Below, piece by piece: positions 42,504 to 51,784 of a stretch of DNA of 64,000 bases. This DNA is from Pseudomonas viridiflava (GTDB lineage Bacteria; Pseudomonadota; Gammaproteobacteria; Pseudomonadales; Pseudomonadaceae). The stretch spans positions 434,001-498,000 of the forward strand of contig NZ_UUOC01000053.1 in NCBI RefSeq assembly GCF_900590755.1, in the 5' to 3' direction. Under the pieces are notes generated by a model, which saw only the letters and a program-made list of their open reading frames with translations, was not told where the DNA came from and searched no databases. Position numbers and translations under genes: made by a program. Position 1 is the stretch's first letter. The number at the start of each line of letters is the position of its first letter.

Positions 42504-43256
42504 ATGAATACGCGCTTTTCATGCGTCGGTTGCGGCAGCTGCTGCACCGACCATCATGTGCCTCTGACCCTCGGCGAAGCCCTGCAATGGGCGGTCGACG
42601 GCGGTTCATTGATTGTCCTGACCGAAGCTTTTCTGGCTGATGGTTATGGCGTTGCGGCCGAGCAATTGACTCACGCCACACGCCGCTCGACAGTCGTGCA
42701 GAGCGGCTCGACTCAAGCCCACGTCGCCATCACCTTTGCCGCCTACAACGTCGGCCCTTGCCGGAATCTTGACGCAGAAAAGCTCTGTCGCATCTATGAG
42801 CGACGGCCGCTGGTATGTCGGATTTATCCGATGGAAATCAATCCGCATATTCCCCTGCGCCCGGAAGCCAAGGACTGCCCTCCCGAATCCTGGGATCAGG
42901 GCCCGGAAATGATCATTGGTGGCAAGTTGGTAGACACGGAGTTGAGTCGCCTGATCGAGCAATCTCGTCAGGCCGACCGGGAAGACATCGCCACCAAGGA
43001 AGCCATCTGCCAGCGGCTGGGCATCCGCGCCACGGCACTGAAGGGCAATGGATTTGTTGCGTATCTACCGGATATGGACGCCTTCGCCACAGCGGTCATG
43101 GATGTTGTCGACGGCGTAGAGCCGCCACAAGCCGATAACGGCTGGAGCTTCCATGTGGCGGGCGAGACGGTGGTGAGCACCTTGCAACGGGCCGGTGCCC
43201 GACTGACAACCGGGGAACCGGCGGGGTATATGTTTATACCGTTGCAGGCAGGGTGA
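42504..43256 (+). CDS. YkgJ-family cysteine cluster protein
   Basis: The 250-residue protein begins with CxxCxxCC (CVGCGSCC at residues 7-14) and continues with GPCRNLDAEKLCRIYERRPLVCRIYPME, the other conserved cysteines of the YkgJ/Fe-S-oxidoreductase-like family, which bind zinc or an iron-sulfur cluster. The function in Pseudomonas is unknown. The C-terminal half has no known domain. Confidence 0.82.
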   Translation: MNTRFSCVGCGSCCTDHHVPLTLGEALQWAVDGGSLIVLTEAFLADGYGVAAEQLTHATRRSTVVQSGSTQAHVAITFAAYNVGPCRNLDAEKLCRIYERRPLVCRIYPMEINPHIPLRPEAKDCPPESWDQGPEMIIGGKLVDTELSRLIEQSRQADREDIATKEAICQRLGIRATALKGNGFVAYLPDMDAFATAVMDVVDGVEPPQADNGWSFHVAGETVVSTLQRAGARLTTGEPAGYMFIPLQAG

Positions 43257-43285
43257 TTCATCGCACCAGCCATACAACGGCACCG

Positions 43286-43374
43286 GTGGGACCGGCTTTA
43301 GCCGGGAAGAGGCCAGATCAGTCGCTGAAGTTCGGCGCCTGAAATGCAGCATTCCCGGCTAAAGCCGGTCCCAC
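43286..43374. repeat. REPIN (GTGGGACCGGCTTTAGCCGG family)
   Basis: Inverted doublet between the convergent YkgJ gene and the small basic protein gene. Confidence 0.92.
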
Positions 43375-43391
43375 TTCAGCGCTATACCGGC

Positions 43392-43616
43392 TTAACGCTT
43401 ACCCATCGACTTGCGCGTGCCATGTGGCGCGGCGCCGGGGATTTTGTTGTGGCCGTGCTTGTTCGACTTCTGGTAGTACGGCTGGTCTTTCTTGGCCTGG
43501 GCCAGTTCACCCGGCTTGAACGGGAAGCTGAATGCAGGGATTGCCGCTTTGGCTTCAGGAGCCGCATCTTCGGCGACGACTGTTTCGGGAGCGGATGTTG
43601 GGTTAATGGAAGTCAT
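43392..43616 (-). CDS. Small conserved basic-tailed protein of unknown function
   Basis: The 74-residue protein has an Ala/Glu-rich first half and a strongly basic end (YYQKSNKHGHNKIPGAAPHGTRKSMGKR in part), rich in Lys, His and Gly. I recall near-identical short proteins in other Pseudomonas, which supports a real gene, but no function is known. GGAG precedes the start by ten bases. Confidence 0.6.
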   Translation of the reverse strand: MTSINPTSAPETVVAEDAAPEAKAAIPAFSFPFKPGELAQAKKDQPYYQKSNKHGHNKIPGAAPHGTRKSMGKR

Positions 43617-43717
43617 GGGAGGCTCCAGAAAGTGGAATCAGTCGTCGAAAGGCCGCGCAGCATACCTGAATCATTTGCGACACGCCTGCACAGCCCCTCA
43701 CCTCCCATCGGCTGATT

Positions 43718-44833
43718 CTATTTATAAAACAGATCCACCATCATCTCAGCCTCGAAAGGCCCCGCTTTCGGGGTTTGCGTCTGCCATACCAGCTCAGCGT
43801 TGAAGTCGACACTGGCAGCCTTGGTGTCACCCAGCAGATCCGCCAGATGAAACGGCTCGTTGTAACGAATGATCGACTCATCCCGGCTGCTGACGATGCG
43901 AATGCCGACCCCGTTGTTGGCGGCTGGAATCAGATAATCGCCGATCACGCTGCCCGTGACAGGCTTGAAGCGCGCCCCCAGGCTGAAGGGTGAATCGCAA
44001 TCGCGACGGGTCACCAGCGAGAACGGTCGGCGCTCGACCACTTTGCCCACTGCCACCTGCTGAATGCCGACATTGCCGAACTCTACATTCTGCGGCAACA
44101 CCTGCAGCTCGGCATCACAGGCCACAAAACGCAGGCCGCTCAGGTTGTTGACCTGATAACCGAGGCTGGCACCCGGCACAGGATTGAGCCCTGCCCCGCT
44201 GTCGAGCTGGAACACCCGGTAATCCTGTAAGTCACTGGCGACCCCGGAAGGCGGCGTAGGTCCGAATTTCTGAATGAACACCGAAAACGCCAGATTGAAG
44301 CGGACTTTTGGACAGGCGCCGATATTTGCCTCCCCTTCATGACACACCGGTAAAAAGTGCCCGGTACGGATACGCCCGCTGCTTTGCAGATGGTCGATGC
44401 CAGCCAGGGTCACACCGGCACGAATCCCCTGGCCGACTTGCCGGTTGTCAGGGTTGATGTAGATAAAGATCTCTTCCTGGATGGCTGGCATCCCGTCCTT
44501 GGCGCACTCCACCTGAAGATCCAGCCGCTCGGAGCGCCAGACGACATCACCCTCGGGCGCATTTGCAGGGATGGCGACGCTGCTGCCCAGATCAGCATGA
44601 AGAGTTGTCTCCCCTGAACCCTGAGTGTTGCAGACCAGCGCGAAGCAGGTTGCGGGGGTGAACAGCAACGCCAGCAACAATGCCCGCGCTGAAGGCAATA
44701 CGTGGGAGCGAGCTTGCTCGCGAAGAGGCCGGGACATCCGACGACGATACGGCGCCTGATATGACGCCTTCGCGAGCAAGCTCGCTCCCACAGAATCCCC
44801 ATTCGCGAGTAGATGTTTTTTAAGAATGTTCAT
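43718..44833 (-). CDS. Fimbrial terminal subunit/adhesin with REPIN-encoded N-terminus
   Basis: The 371-residue product ends in a pilin-type domain (ASVDFNAELVWQTQT to MVDLFYK) and has a large N-terminal domain with several cysteines, as in tip subunits. The signal peptide core (RALLLALLFTPATCFA) begins only near residue 48, because residues about 15-45 are encoded by a complete REPIN (44701-44792). The start ATG overlaps the chaperone stop as TGATG and has AAAGGA upstream, so the REPIN is very probably translated. Export through such a long N-region may be reduced. Confidence 0.8.
   Translation of the reverse strand: MNILKKHLLANGDSVGASLLAKASYQAPYRRRMSRPLREQARSHVLPSARALLLALLFTPATCFALVCNTQGSGETTLHADLGSSVAIPANAPEGDVVWRSERLDLQVECAKDGMPAIQEEIFIYINPDNRQVGQGIRAGVTLAGIDHLQSSGRIRTGHFLPVCHEGEANIGACPKVRFNLAFSVFIQKFGPTPPSGVASDLQDYRVFQLDSGAGLNPVPGASLGYQVNNLSGLRFVACDAELQVLPQNVEFGNVGIQQVAVGKVVERRPFSLVTRRDCDSPFSLGARFKPVTGSVIGDYLIPAANNGVGIRIVSSRDESIIRYNEPFHLADLLGDTKAASVDFNAELVWQTQTPKAGPFEAEMMVDLFYK
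44701..44792. repeat. REPIN (GTGGGAGCGAGCTTGCTCGCG family) inside a coding region
   Basis: Perfect inverted arms GTGGGAGCGAGCTTGCTCGCG and complement flank about 45 bases. The whole element is in frame with the fimbrial gene and codes on the minus strand for a peptide starting SVGASLLAKAS. Confidence 0.93.
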
Positions 44834-45561
44834 CAGCAGTCCTTTTGCCGGTATTCGGTGGTGTTGGATTGATCGCCTGTGGCCTGGGCGCAGTAGCGGT
44901 GCAGGCCGCCGTAGTCGTTCAGTGCCTGGAAGGACAGGCCCACGGCGCCAATAGAGGCCGGAACCGGCATCTCATGGCTGGCACCCGGCGCCAGCAGCAG
45001 GTAATCAATGGCGACAACGTCACCCAACCGCACATCCTGTATCGCGGCATGGAACGACGTGGGATTGCTCACCCGCAGCGCAGCGTTCGCCAGGGTCCAG
45101 CGCAGACGTTGGGGCGTTTGCGCCGGATCGTCGCTCAAGCCCGGCGGGCGAAAGAACACATTGATGCGCTGACGGATGGCGATACTCAGCTGGTTTGCGC
45201 CCGCGACCTTGCGGGGGATTTCCAACACGTAGAGGTGCATCAGGGTTTCGGCAGTTTGCGGCATGCCCTGGCCCTGATACATCACCCTGAGGGCTTGCTT
45301 TGCCTGGGGATCAAGCCGGGACAAATGCGGCGTCAGCACAAATGGCAGGTCCGGGTCTGATGCCTGCGGGCTGCCATCGACGTTATCCGCAGCGCTCAGC
45401 CAGGCCTGGATCAACACCTCGTGATTGCTGCGATTGAGCACTTGCAGGCTTGCCTCGGCAAAGCGCCCATCAAAGATCAGTCGCGTCCCGGACAATGAAA
45501 CGGCGGCCAGCGCATTGGCCGCAGACAACAAGAACACCACAAACAAAATGAACCGGCTCAT
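44833..45561 (-). CDS. Periplasmic fimbrial chaperone (second of the cluster)
   Basis: The 242-residue PapD-type chaperone has a signal peptide ending ANALA, the G1-strand/cleft features YVLEIPRKV and IAIRQRINVFFRPPGL, and two immunoglobulin-like domains. It hands subunits to the usher. ATG 45561 overlaps the usher stop as ATGA. The C-terminal sequence is less typical, which fits a chaperone for the terminal subunit. Confidence 0.9.
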   Translation of the reverse strand: MSRFILFVVFLLSAANALAAVSLSGTRLIFDGRFAEASLQVLNRSNHEVLIQAWLSAADNVDGSPQASDPDLPFVLTPHLSRLDPQAKQALRVMYQGQGMPQTAETLMHLYVLEIPRKVAGANQLSIAIRQRINVFFRPPGLSDDPAQTPQRLRWTLANAALRVSNPTSFHAAIQDVRLGDVVAIDYLLLAPGASHEMPVPASIGAVGLSFQALNDYGGLHRYCAQATGDQSNTTEYRQKDC

Positions 45562-48113
45562 TGGCACATCACCTTGATCCGCTCATAAGCCCGCGACGGG
45601 TCTTTTTCGGGCAATGTGAAAGCCGCTCGGCAACTTTGATCAGCCCAATTGACACGCAACTCCCCCTTATCCTGCTCGCTGAGGACGAGGGCGCGACCGG
45701 TCGGGTCGACAATCGCCAGCACTTTGCCGTCGGCATCTTCGACACTGGCGCCCAGAGGCACGCGGCTGCCATCGGCCTGCACCAGCTCGAATTGCACGCG
45801 ACGCCCGGTTGCCGCCTTGAAGCGCACCACTGGCATGGCACCCCGACGTGGCACAACCTGGGTCACGGGGTTATCCAGTTCGACATCGGCGCCCAACTGT
45901 CGGGTGTCGAGGCTGATCCAGTTGATTCGATAAGGCTGCGCGTAAGGCAGCACGGCATAACCGTTGTCTGCCGTCTCGACATTGCTGAAGCTGCTCAACC
46001 CTGCTCCGGCCACGTTCGGCACCTGCACCAGGGCAAAGGTCTCGCCCAGTGGCTGGCCAAAATTGATCCCGCCGCCATGGACCAGCACCGAACCGGCTGC
46101 GCCGAGGCTCAAGGCATCGTAATCGCGGCCCTGACTGTAGCCCGCCTCGAAACGCCCATAAGGGCGAATAGTGTTGATCTTGCCTGAGCCGAAACTGCCG
46201 GAGCTGCTGTCATGTCCGGCCTGTACCGAATAGAACGAACTGCGGTCATCAAGCATCTGTCCGTTGAGGCCCACCTGCGCGTTGTACTCGCCGGAACTGT
46301 CGCGCACCCCATTGAACGAAACCCGCGAGGAACTGGCGCTAGAGCCCAGCGGCATGGTCAGGCTAAGGGCAATACGGTTGTCGCTTTCACTTTGCCCGTT
46401 ACTATCGGATTCGCGATTGCTTTCCAGCGACAGACTGTAATTGAGGGTGCGCCAGGCTGCGTTGTACGCCAGGTAAAACTGCCGGGTTTTCCCGGTTTCA
46501 TTCCAGTAACGCTGCTCGGATGCCGTCAGGCTCAAACTGCCGGACTGCTCTGGCAGCGCCTGGGTAACATTCAGCTCCAGACGATCTTTGGCCCGGCCAT
46601 TGAATGATCGGCGCAGACGCTCGCTCGTCGCCTCGACATGGTCGTTGAGCGTGCGGTATTGCTCGGTGGAATAGCGATAACCGGCCACCGCGAAGGTGGT
46701 GCTGGTGACGTCCAGCGTGTTGGCATAGCGCAAGCGCAGGCTGTGCCCGGTATGGCTCTGGTGATCGGTATCGCTGATCGACCGGGTCAGGTCGGCCGAC
46801 AACGCACCCAGACCGGTATTGACCCCGGCCCCCAGATTACCGGCCTGATAATCCTGCGCCACTTGCAGCCCGCCAAACCCGGTGATGCGCTCCGTCACCC
46901 CGTAGATCAGCGCGGCACTGGCAAAGGTCGGGGTTGCCGAATCATCGCTGGCATTGTCGACCTGCCCCAGCGCCAGGCTATGGCGCCAGGCACCGACAGG
47001 AACCATGATCGGCAGCGATGCATAAGCCTGAGTGAACGAGCGGCGCCGACCGTCCGCTTCGATAATCGTCACTTGCAGATCGCCATTGGAACCGCTGGGG
47101 TAGATGTCGTTGATCTCGAACGGGCCCGGCGACACGTTGCCGCTGTACAGCAAGTAACCGTTCTGGCGCACTTCAACCGAAGCGTTGGTTTCCGCGATGC
47201 CACGGATCACCGGCGCATAGGTGCGTTCGCTGTCGGGCAACATGGCGTCGTCGGAACTCAGGCCAACGCCGCGATAACGCACGCTGTCGAAAACCTGCGA
47301 ATCGGTGAAGGTTTCACCCAGGGTCAGCTGACTGTGCAGCGGGTTGATGTCGCGCTGTAGATAAGTGCGGTTACTGCGAAAGCGGTAGTCCTGCTTGTCA
47401 CCGTAAACCAGCGATGATTCATTGCGCAGCCGCCATGCACCCAGGTTCAGGCCGTTGCGCAAACTCAGGTAATACTGTTCGGAATCCTGCCGCTGATTGC
47501 TGCGCCGCGCGGCGTTGAACGCATAGTTGACGAACCCCACCGGTTCGCCTTCGTCCCACAGATCAGGCGGCACATAACCTCGGGCGCTGCGCTGCATGAC
47601 GGCTTGCGGCACGCTGATGTTCAGGCGTAGCGCGTTGGGCTGATAGTCGACCCTGGCGAACTCGACGCGGGCGGGTAAGTCGAAACAGGCCTGGGGATCT
47701 TGCGGGGCTGAATCCGCCTGAACACGATCCGGATCAAGCCCGAAGGCTTGCAGCATTTCCAGGGTCAGGCAGGGCTCGATACGTCCTGATTGCGGGTTGC
47801 TGGCAAACAGGATATCGCGGCGCCCGCTCAAGGCGCGATTGACATAAATATCCACCCGGTACGTACCGGGAAGCAGGCTGTTGGCGCGCAGAAACTCGGT
47901 CAGCTCAGGCGGCTGATCACTGCCCTGGATGAATGCCGTATTGAATTTCACCGGGGTAGCCGGAGCATTCTCTACAGCCAGGGCGATTACTGGCAGCAAT
48001 TGCGCAATGCCAAACACAACAAGCCTGCGCCGGAATGTCGGCCTGGAACTCTTTGCCAGCAGCAGGATGGACCCCGGAGTTGACTCCCCAATGTTTTTAT
48101 AAAGCCATTCCAT
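45558..48113 (-). CDS. Outer-membrane fimbrial usher
   Basis: The roughly 850-residue usher has an N-terminal domain (FNTAFIQGSDQPPELTEFLR), a 24-strand barrel with plug (YPSGSNGDLQVTIIEADGRRRSFTQAY in part), and C-terminal domains ending with a cysteine pair (DQSCRAAFTLPEKD, VMCQ). I prefer ATG 48113, though a GTG at 48143 has AGGG upstream. The N-terminal stretch before the signal core has a REP-like flavour (SILLLAKSSRPTFRRR). The usher forms the pore through which pilins are assembled. Confidence 0.92.
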   Translation of the reverse strand: MEWLYKNIGESTPGSILLLAKSSRPTFRRRLVVFGIAQLLPVIALAVENAPATPVKFNTAFIQGSDQPPELTEFLRANSLLPGTYRVDIYVNRALSGRRDILFASNPQSGRIEPCLTLEMLQAFGLDPDRVQADSAPQDPQACFDLPARVEFARVDYQPNALRLNISVPQAVMQRSARGYVPPDLWDEGEPVGFVNYAFNAARRSNQRQDSEQYYLSLRNGLNLGAWRLRNESSLVYGDKQDYRFRSNRTYLQRDINPLHSQLTLGETFTDSQVFDSVRYRGVGLSSDDAMLPDSERTYAPVIRGIAETNASVEVRQNGYLLYSGNVSPGPFEINDIYPSGSNGDLQVTIIEADGRRRSFTQAYASLPIMVPVGAWRHSLALGQVDNASDDSATPTFASAALIYGVTERITGFGGLQVAQDYQAGNLGAGVNTGLGALSADLTRSISDTDHQSHTGHSLRLRYANTLDVTSTTFAVAGYRYSTEQYRTLNDHVEATSERLRRSFNGRAKDRLELNVTQALPEQSGSLSLTASEQRYWNETGKTRQFYLAYNAAWRTLNYSLSLESNRESDSNGQSESDNRIALSLTMPLGSSASSSRVSFNGVRDSSGEYNAQVGLNGQMLDDRSSFYSVQAGHDSSSGSFGSGKINTIRPYGRFEAGYSQGRDYDALSLGAAGSVLVHGGGINFGQPLGETFALVQVPNVAGAGLSSFSNVETADNGYAVLPYAQPYRINWISLDTRQLGADVELDNPVTQVVPRRGAMPVVRFKAATGRRVQFELVQADGSRVPLGASVEDADGKVLAIVDPTGRALVLSEQDKGELRVNWADQSCRAAFTLPEKDPSRAYERIKVMCQ

Positions 48114-48235
48114 TAGCTGTTTTCCACTCGATTCAAAAAGCACACCTGAATCCCTTTCAGGCAGACATACGACTGCGAGCCAAGCCCCATCAAAGGGCGT
48201 GGCTCAGAACTCGATAAATAATGGCGCCTGGCTCG

Positions 48236-48973
48236 CTAACGCGGTTCCGTCCGGCCAGCCTGTGCGACGGTGCCGGTTTTCAGCGTGGCCTGATAAGCAA
48301 CCTGCCCGCCGAAATCATTGATGCTGATGAAGCTCAGATTCAGCCCGGCGCTATCAACGGCTGACGCCAGCGCAAACTTCAGGCTTTGCCCTGGCGCAAT
48401 CATCTGGCTGTCCTGATTCAACAGCTGAGCGCTGCCTCGTTGTCCGGCGATCCTGACCATTGATACGTGATAAGGGCCGGGATTATCGACCTGCACCGTG
48501 TTGTCACCAGCCAATGTCCAGCGCAGTTTTTCAGGCGCTTCGGCTACATCTCCCACAAGCCCTTGAGGCCGGAAAAACAGTTTGATGCGCTGGCGAATGG
48601 CGACCTGCAGGGCGTTTTCCGCCGCAGCCTGAGGAATTTCCTGAACGTTAAGCCATAGCACCGACTCCCGATCCCTGGGCATGTCGTGGCCGGCATAAAT
48701 AACCCGCAGCAATTGCCTGCCGTCACCTGACAGCCGCGCCAGTGCCGGGGTAATTACAAACGGCAAGTTGCTCGCATCGCTATGTTCTGCACTGGGTTCA
48801 AGCCAACTCTGAACAAGGATCTCCCCGCTGCCGGTGTTGTACACACCGAAGCTGACTTCCTTGTCCTCAGCCGGATAAATCACTCTTGTCGTATTAATAA
48901 TAATGCCCGCTTGCGCGCCACAGCTGAGCACCAACGCCAGCAATGCCGCGAAACGGTAGAAAAACAAAGACAT
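48236..48973 (-). CDS. Periplasmic fimbrial chaperone (first of the cluster)
   Basis: The 245-residue PapD-type chaperone has a signal peptide ending SCGAQA, the domain start GIIINTTRVIYPAEDKEVSF, WLNVQEIPQAA and IAIRQRIKLFFRPQGL with the subunit-anchoring Arg and Lys. I use ATG 48973; a GTG four codons earlier is possible. It follows the pilin gene and precedes the usher, the usual order. Confidence 0.92.
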   Translation of the reverse strand: MSLFFYRFAALLALVLSCGAQAGIIINTTRVIYPAEDKEVSFGVYNTGSGEILVQSWLEPSAEHSDASNLPFVITPALARLSGDGRQLLRVIYAGHDMPRDRESVLWLNVQEIPQAAAENALQVAIRQRIKLFFRPQGLVGDVAEAPEKLRWTLAGDNTVQVDNPGPYHVSMVRIAGQRGSAQLLNQDSQMIAPGQSLKFALASAVDSAGLNLSFISINDFGGQVAYQATLKTGTVAQAGRTEPR

Positions 48974-49063
48974 GATGAAATTCACTTCAAGTAAGACGCT
49001 TTGATTTAAATGCTCAACGTCAAATAGGGGGCGGAGCGAATCGTCCTCGCTCCGCCCGGCGTA

Positions 49064-49645
49064 TTACTCGTAATCCATCACGAACGGCAGGAAGCCGTCA
49101 GCATTACCCGGGTTGGTTGTCGTGCCATTAAGCACATAGACCGCACCGAAATTGAGTTCAGCCGTGGCGCCGCCAGTGCTGTCCTTGATCAGCGGTTTAT
49201 CGATGGTCTCGGTGCCCCCCAGGTCCATGATCTGATTGGAGGCATTAAGCAGGCCGATGCCCACGCCGTCTGCCGCACCGGTAGTACGCAGCAACTTGGC
49301 ATCGTTGTTATCAAGGCCGCTACCATTACGTGCGGAGAAGCGCATCTTCACCAGGTTGTATTGATCGGCGCCTGCAGAGCAGTTAACCAACAATTGGATA
49401 GGCGTTGCGGTTTCCAGTCGGTTTTGCGAGGAAGTGCCGATGTCCGAGAACGAAACGTTGCCCAGATCAACCGCGATCTCACCAGGGTTGGTGCCCGGCG
49501 AAGTGCCGGCGCCCGGGCCGACATTGCAGGAGATATTGGTCAGGGTGCCGGTGAAGATCAATTTGCCGTTATTGGCAGCATTGGCGGTGCCGGTGAGGCC
49601 TAGAGTGATAGCGCCAGCAGCGAGTGCAAGAGTGAGTTTTTTCAT
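49064..49645 (-). CDS. Major fimbrial subunit (type 1 pilin family)
   Basis: The 193-residue pilin has a signal peptide ending TANA, the N-terminal strand GKLIFTGTLTNISC, the disulfide partner in LLVNCSAG, and a C-terminal beta-zipper FGAVYVLNGTTTN to LPFVMDYE. It is assembled by chaperone and usher through donor-strand exchange. ATG 49645 (MKKLTLALAAG) is the natural start. It is the first gene of the main operon and so likely the shaft. Confidence 0.93.
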   Translation of the reverse strand: MKKLTLALAAGAITLGLTGTANAANNGKLIFTGTLTNISCNVGPGAGTSPGTNPGEIAVDLGNVSFSDIGTSSQNRLETATPIQLLVNCSAGADQYNLVKMRFSARNGSGLDNNDAKLLRTTGAADGVGIGLLNASNQIMDLGGTETIDKPLIKDSTGGATAELNFGAVYVLNGTTTNPGNADGFLPFVMDYE

Positions 49646-49973
49646 GTTAACGACATTCCTTGTGTTATTTCGTGTATGCCCTGAATCGGACGCCACGCAC
49701 TATAAGGTTCGATTCTGCTGATCGATGTCGGCTTTTTTACTTTAATCAAGGGGATTAACCCATTGAACTTGTGTGAACTTTCCGTAGGAATAAACCCATT
49801 TTCCCTACAGCCCTCGTAAGACTTGGCCTTCGACTAATACCCGACTGAAAAGATCAGGAAAACATGCACATCGAATTAACAAATTCGTGACAAGGTTGTA
49901 TTTTCTTACGAAACCGAAACTGCAACTCTACCTATTGAGTAGCAGTCTCGATGGGCAAGTGTTTTGCAGAATA
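49646..49973. other. Intergenic region between the two pilin genes
   Basis: This 328-base AT-rich gap must hold the promoter of the fimbrial operon. I see short direct repeats (GAACTT twice near 49765, ACCCATT twice near 49760-49800) but no flanking inverted repeats of an invertible switch and no gene. Confidence 0.55.
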
Positions 49974-50282
49974 TTATTGATAGGTCAGTGTCAGGATTGC
50001 TGTATTGCCCGCACCTGAATTAGCGCTGATCACAGGCTGGTAGTGGGTGGTAAAAGGAATGACCGGTCCGGCACAGGCATTGCGCGCCGTGTCGACGACG
50101 ATGCTCAGGTGTGCGGAAACCTGAACCTGCCGAGCCTGCCCATCCACCCCGTTCGTGGGGGAGGACACCGCGCAACTGGCATTGGTCACCTGACCGGTAA
50201 ACGCCAGGCGGCCCTCAGTGGCAAGCGTGGCAGTGCTTGCCATCAGCGTCGGTACGATCAGCAGCAGGGTGATAAATTTCAT
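49974..50282 (-). CDS. Mini-pilin: short fimbrial subunit-like protein
   Basis: The 102-residue product has a signal peptide ending ATLA and then both ends of a pilin: N-terminal GRLAFTGQVTNASCAVS and C-terminal NTAILTLTYQ, with a second cysteine in ARNACAG. The middle 60-80 residues of a normal pilin are missing. It has an intact start (ATG 50282 with GGAGCAAG upstream) and no frameshift. It could be a termination or regulatory subunit, or a deletion relic. It is transcribed in the direction of the main operon, 328 bases upstream of it. Confidence 0.7.
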   Translation of the reverse strand: MKFITLLLIVPTLMASTATLATEGRLAFTGQVTNASCAVSSPTNGVDGQARQVQVSAHLSIVVDTARNACAGPVIPFTTHYQPVISANSGAGNTAILTLTYQ

Positions 50283-50623
50283 GGGCTTGCTCCGTGGTAT
50301 CAATCCGAAACGGGTGAAGACAGAAGAGACATCTCTGAACTACGGTCCTGTAGGAGCTGCCGCAGGCTGCGAAGCGGTGTATCAGACGGATTACCATTCG
50401 CAGACTGCGGCAGCTCCTACAGCTCCCTGGCAAGGAGGCAATTGCCTCCTGCCCTCTCCCGATCTATCGCCCGTCTCAGCAGATTCTTGATAACGTTCAG
50501 ACCCACGGTTTTTTTAGCTGACAATCCTGACAGCTTGCCGTCATTCTGCTGACCGGGTTGAAGGGCTATAACAGACAAGCCAACAACCCCAGCCCTCCTC
50601 TTTGACTTTTCGGCGCCTCTCGC
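50283..50623. other. Divergent intergenic region between mini-pilin and RND adaptor
   Basis: 341 bases with a REPIN at 50349-50421 and promoters for both directions. I found no clear operator. Confidence 0.5.
50349..50421. repeat. REPIN (TGTAGGAGCTGCCG family)
   Basis: TGTAGGAGCTGCCGCAGGCT at the left faces CTGCGGCAGCTCCTACA at the right. Confidence 0.9.
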
Positions 50624-51784
50624 ATGCGTAAACAGACCAGAACCGTCCTCGCTGTTGCCATCATTGCGGGTTTGATCGGGGTGTCCACGTGGACCCTGAC
50701 CCGTCCGGCAACCGCCAAAGTCAGCACGCCCAGCGCAGTGCCGATCAAGGTCATCACGGTCAATGAAGAGGATGTGCCACGTTTCGTTACCGGCATCGGT
50801 TCGGTACTGTCGCTGCACAGCGTGGTTATCCGCCCGCAAGTGGACGGCATTCTGACCAAGGTGCTGGTCAAGGAGGGCCAAACGGTCAAGAGCGGTGACC
50901 TGCTGGCGACCATTGATGACCGGGCGATTCGCGCCACGCTGGAGCAGGCCAAGGCGCAGCTCGCGCAAAGCCAGGCCCAGTTGGACATGGCCCAGGTCGA
51001 CCTCAAACGCTACCGGTTGCTGAGCGAAGACAACGGCATTTCCAAACAGACGTTCGACCAGCAGCAAGCCACGGTTCACCAACTCAAGGCCACGGCGATG
51101 GGTAACGAGGCGGCCATCAGCGCGGCACAGGTGCAGCTTTCCTACACACAGATTCGTTCACCGGTGACAGGTCGGGTCGGCATTCGTAACGTCGATGAAG
51201 GCAACTTCCTGCGGGTCAGCGATGCTCAAGGTCTGTTTTCGGTCACCCAGATCGATCCGGTCTCGGTGGAATTCTCCCTGCCCCAGCAAATGCTGCCGAC
51301 CCTGCAGGGCTTGATCGCCTCAAGCACCCCGGCGGGCGTCAAAGCCTTTCTGGGTGATGGCGACAGCGGCACATTGCTCGGAGACGGCAAGCTCAAGCTG
51401 ATCGACAACCAGGTCTCGGCTACCACCGGGACCATTCGCGCCAAGGCCGAATTCAGCAACCCGAAACAGCTGCTGTGGCCGGGCCAGTTGGTCACGGTGA
51501 AAATCCAGACCGCCATTGAACGCGACGCCTTGCGGGTGCCGCCACAAGTGGTGCAGCGCGGCATCGATCAACACTTCGCGTTCCGCGTGAATGGCGACAA
51601 GGTCGAAGTGGTACCGGTGCAGGTGTTGTATCAGGACAGCGACCTGATGCTGATCTCCGGCCCCAAGGCCGGTGATGTGCTGGTCAGTGACGGTCAGTCC
51701 CGGCTCAAGGCTGGCTCGCGAGTAGAAGTTCTACGTGACACTAGTCAGGATCGCCAGACTGCAACTCTGGAGAGCGCACGATGA
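50624..51784 (+). CDS. RND efflux periplasmic adaptor (MdtA-like)
   Basis: The 386-residue membrane-fusion protein has an N-terminal membrane anchor (VLAVAIIAGLIGVS), lipoyl-like parts (PQVDGILTKVLVKEGQTVKSGDLLATID), an alpha-hairpin rich in Gln and Ala, and barrel segments (GRVGIRNVDEGNFLR). It links the pump to an outer-membrane channel. The stop overlaps the start of the pump gene by four bases (ATGA). Likely MdtA-type by its tail. No outer-membrane gene follows. Confidence 0.87.
   Translation: MRKQTRTVLAVAIIAGLIGVSTWTLTRPATAKVSTPSAVPIKVITVNEEDVPRFVTGIGSVLSLHSVVIRPQVDGILTKVLVKEGQTVKSGDLLATIDDRAIRATLEQAKAQLAQSQAQLDMAQVDLKRYRLLSEDNGISKQTFDQQQATVHQLKATAMGNEAAISAAQVQLSYTQIRSPVTGRVGIRNVDEGNFLRVSDAQGLFSVTQIDPVSVEFSLPQQMLPTLQGLIASSTPAGVKAFLGDGDSGTLLGDGKLKLIDNQVSATTGTIRAKAEFSNPKQLLWPGQLVTVKIQTAIERDALRVPPQVVQRGIDQHFAFRVNGDKVEVVPVQVLYQDSDLMLISGPKAGDVLVSDGQSRLKAGSRVEVLRDTSQDRQTATLESAR

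Noticed and set aside
43759..43777. GC hairpin near the end of the fimbrial subunit gene
   Set aside because: It lies in the coding region, is short and has no T run in the right position to be a terminator.
49697..49973. Possible invertible promoter switch before the fimbrial operon
   Set aside because: I looked for flanking inverted repeats and a recombinase gene and found neither.
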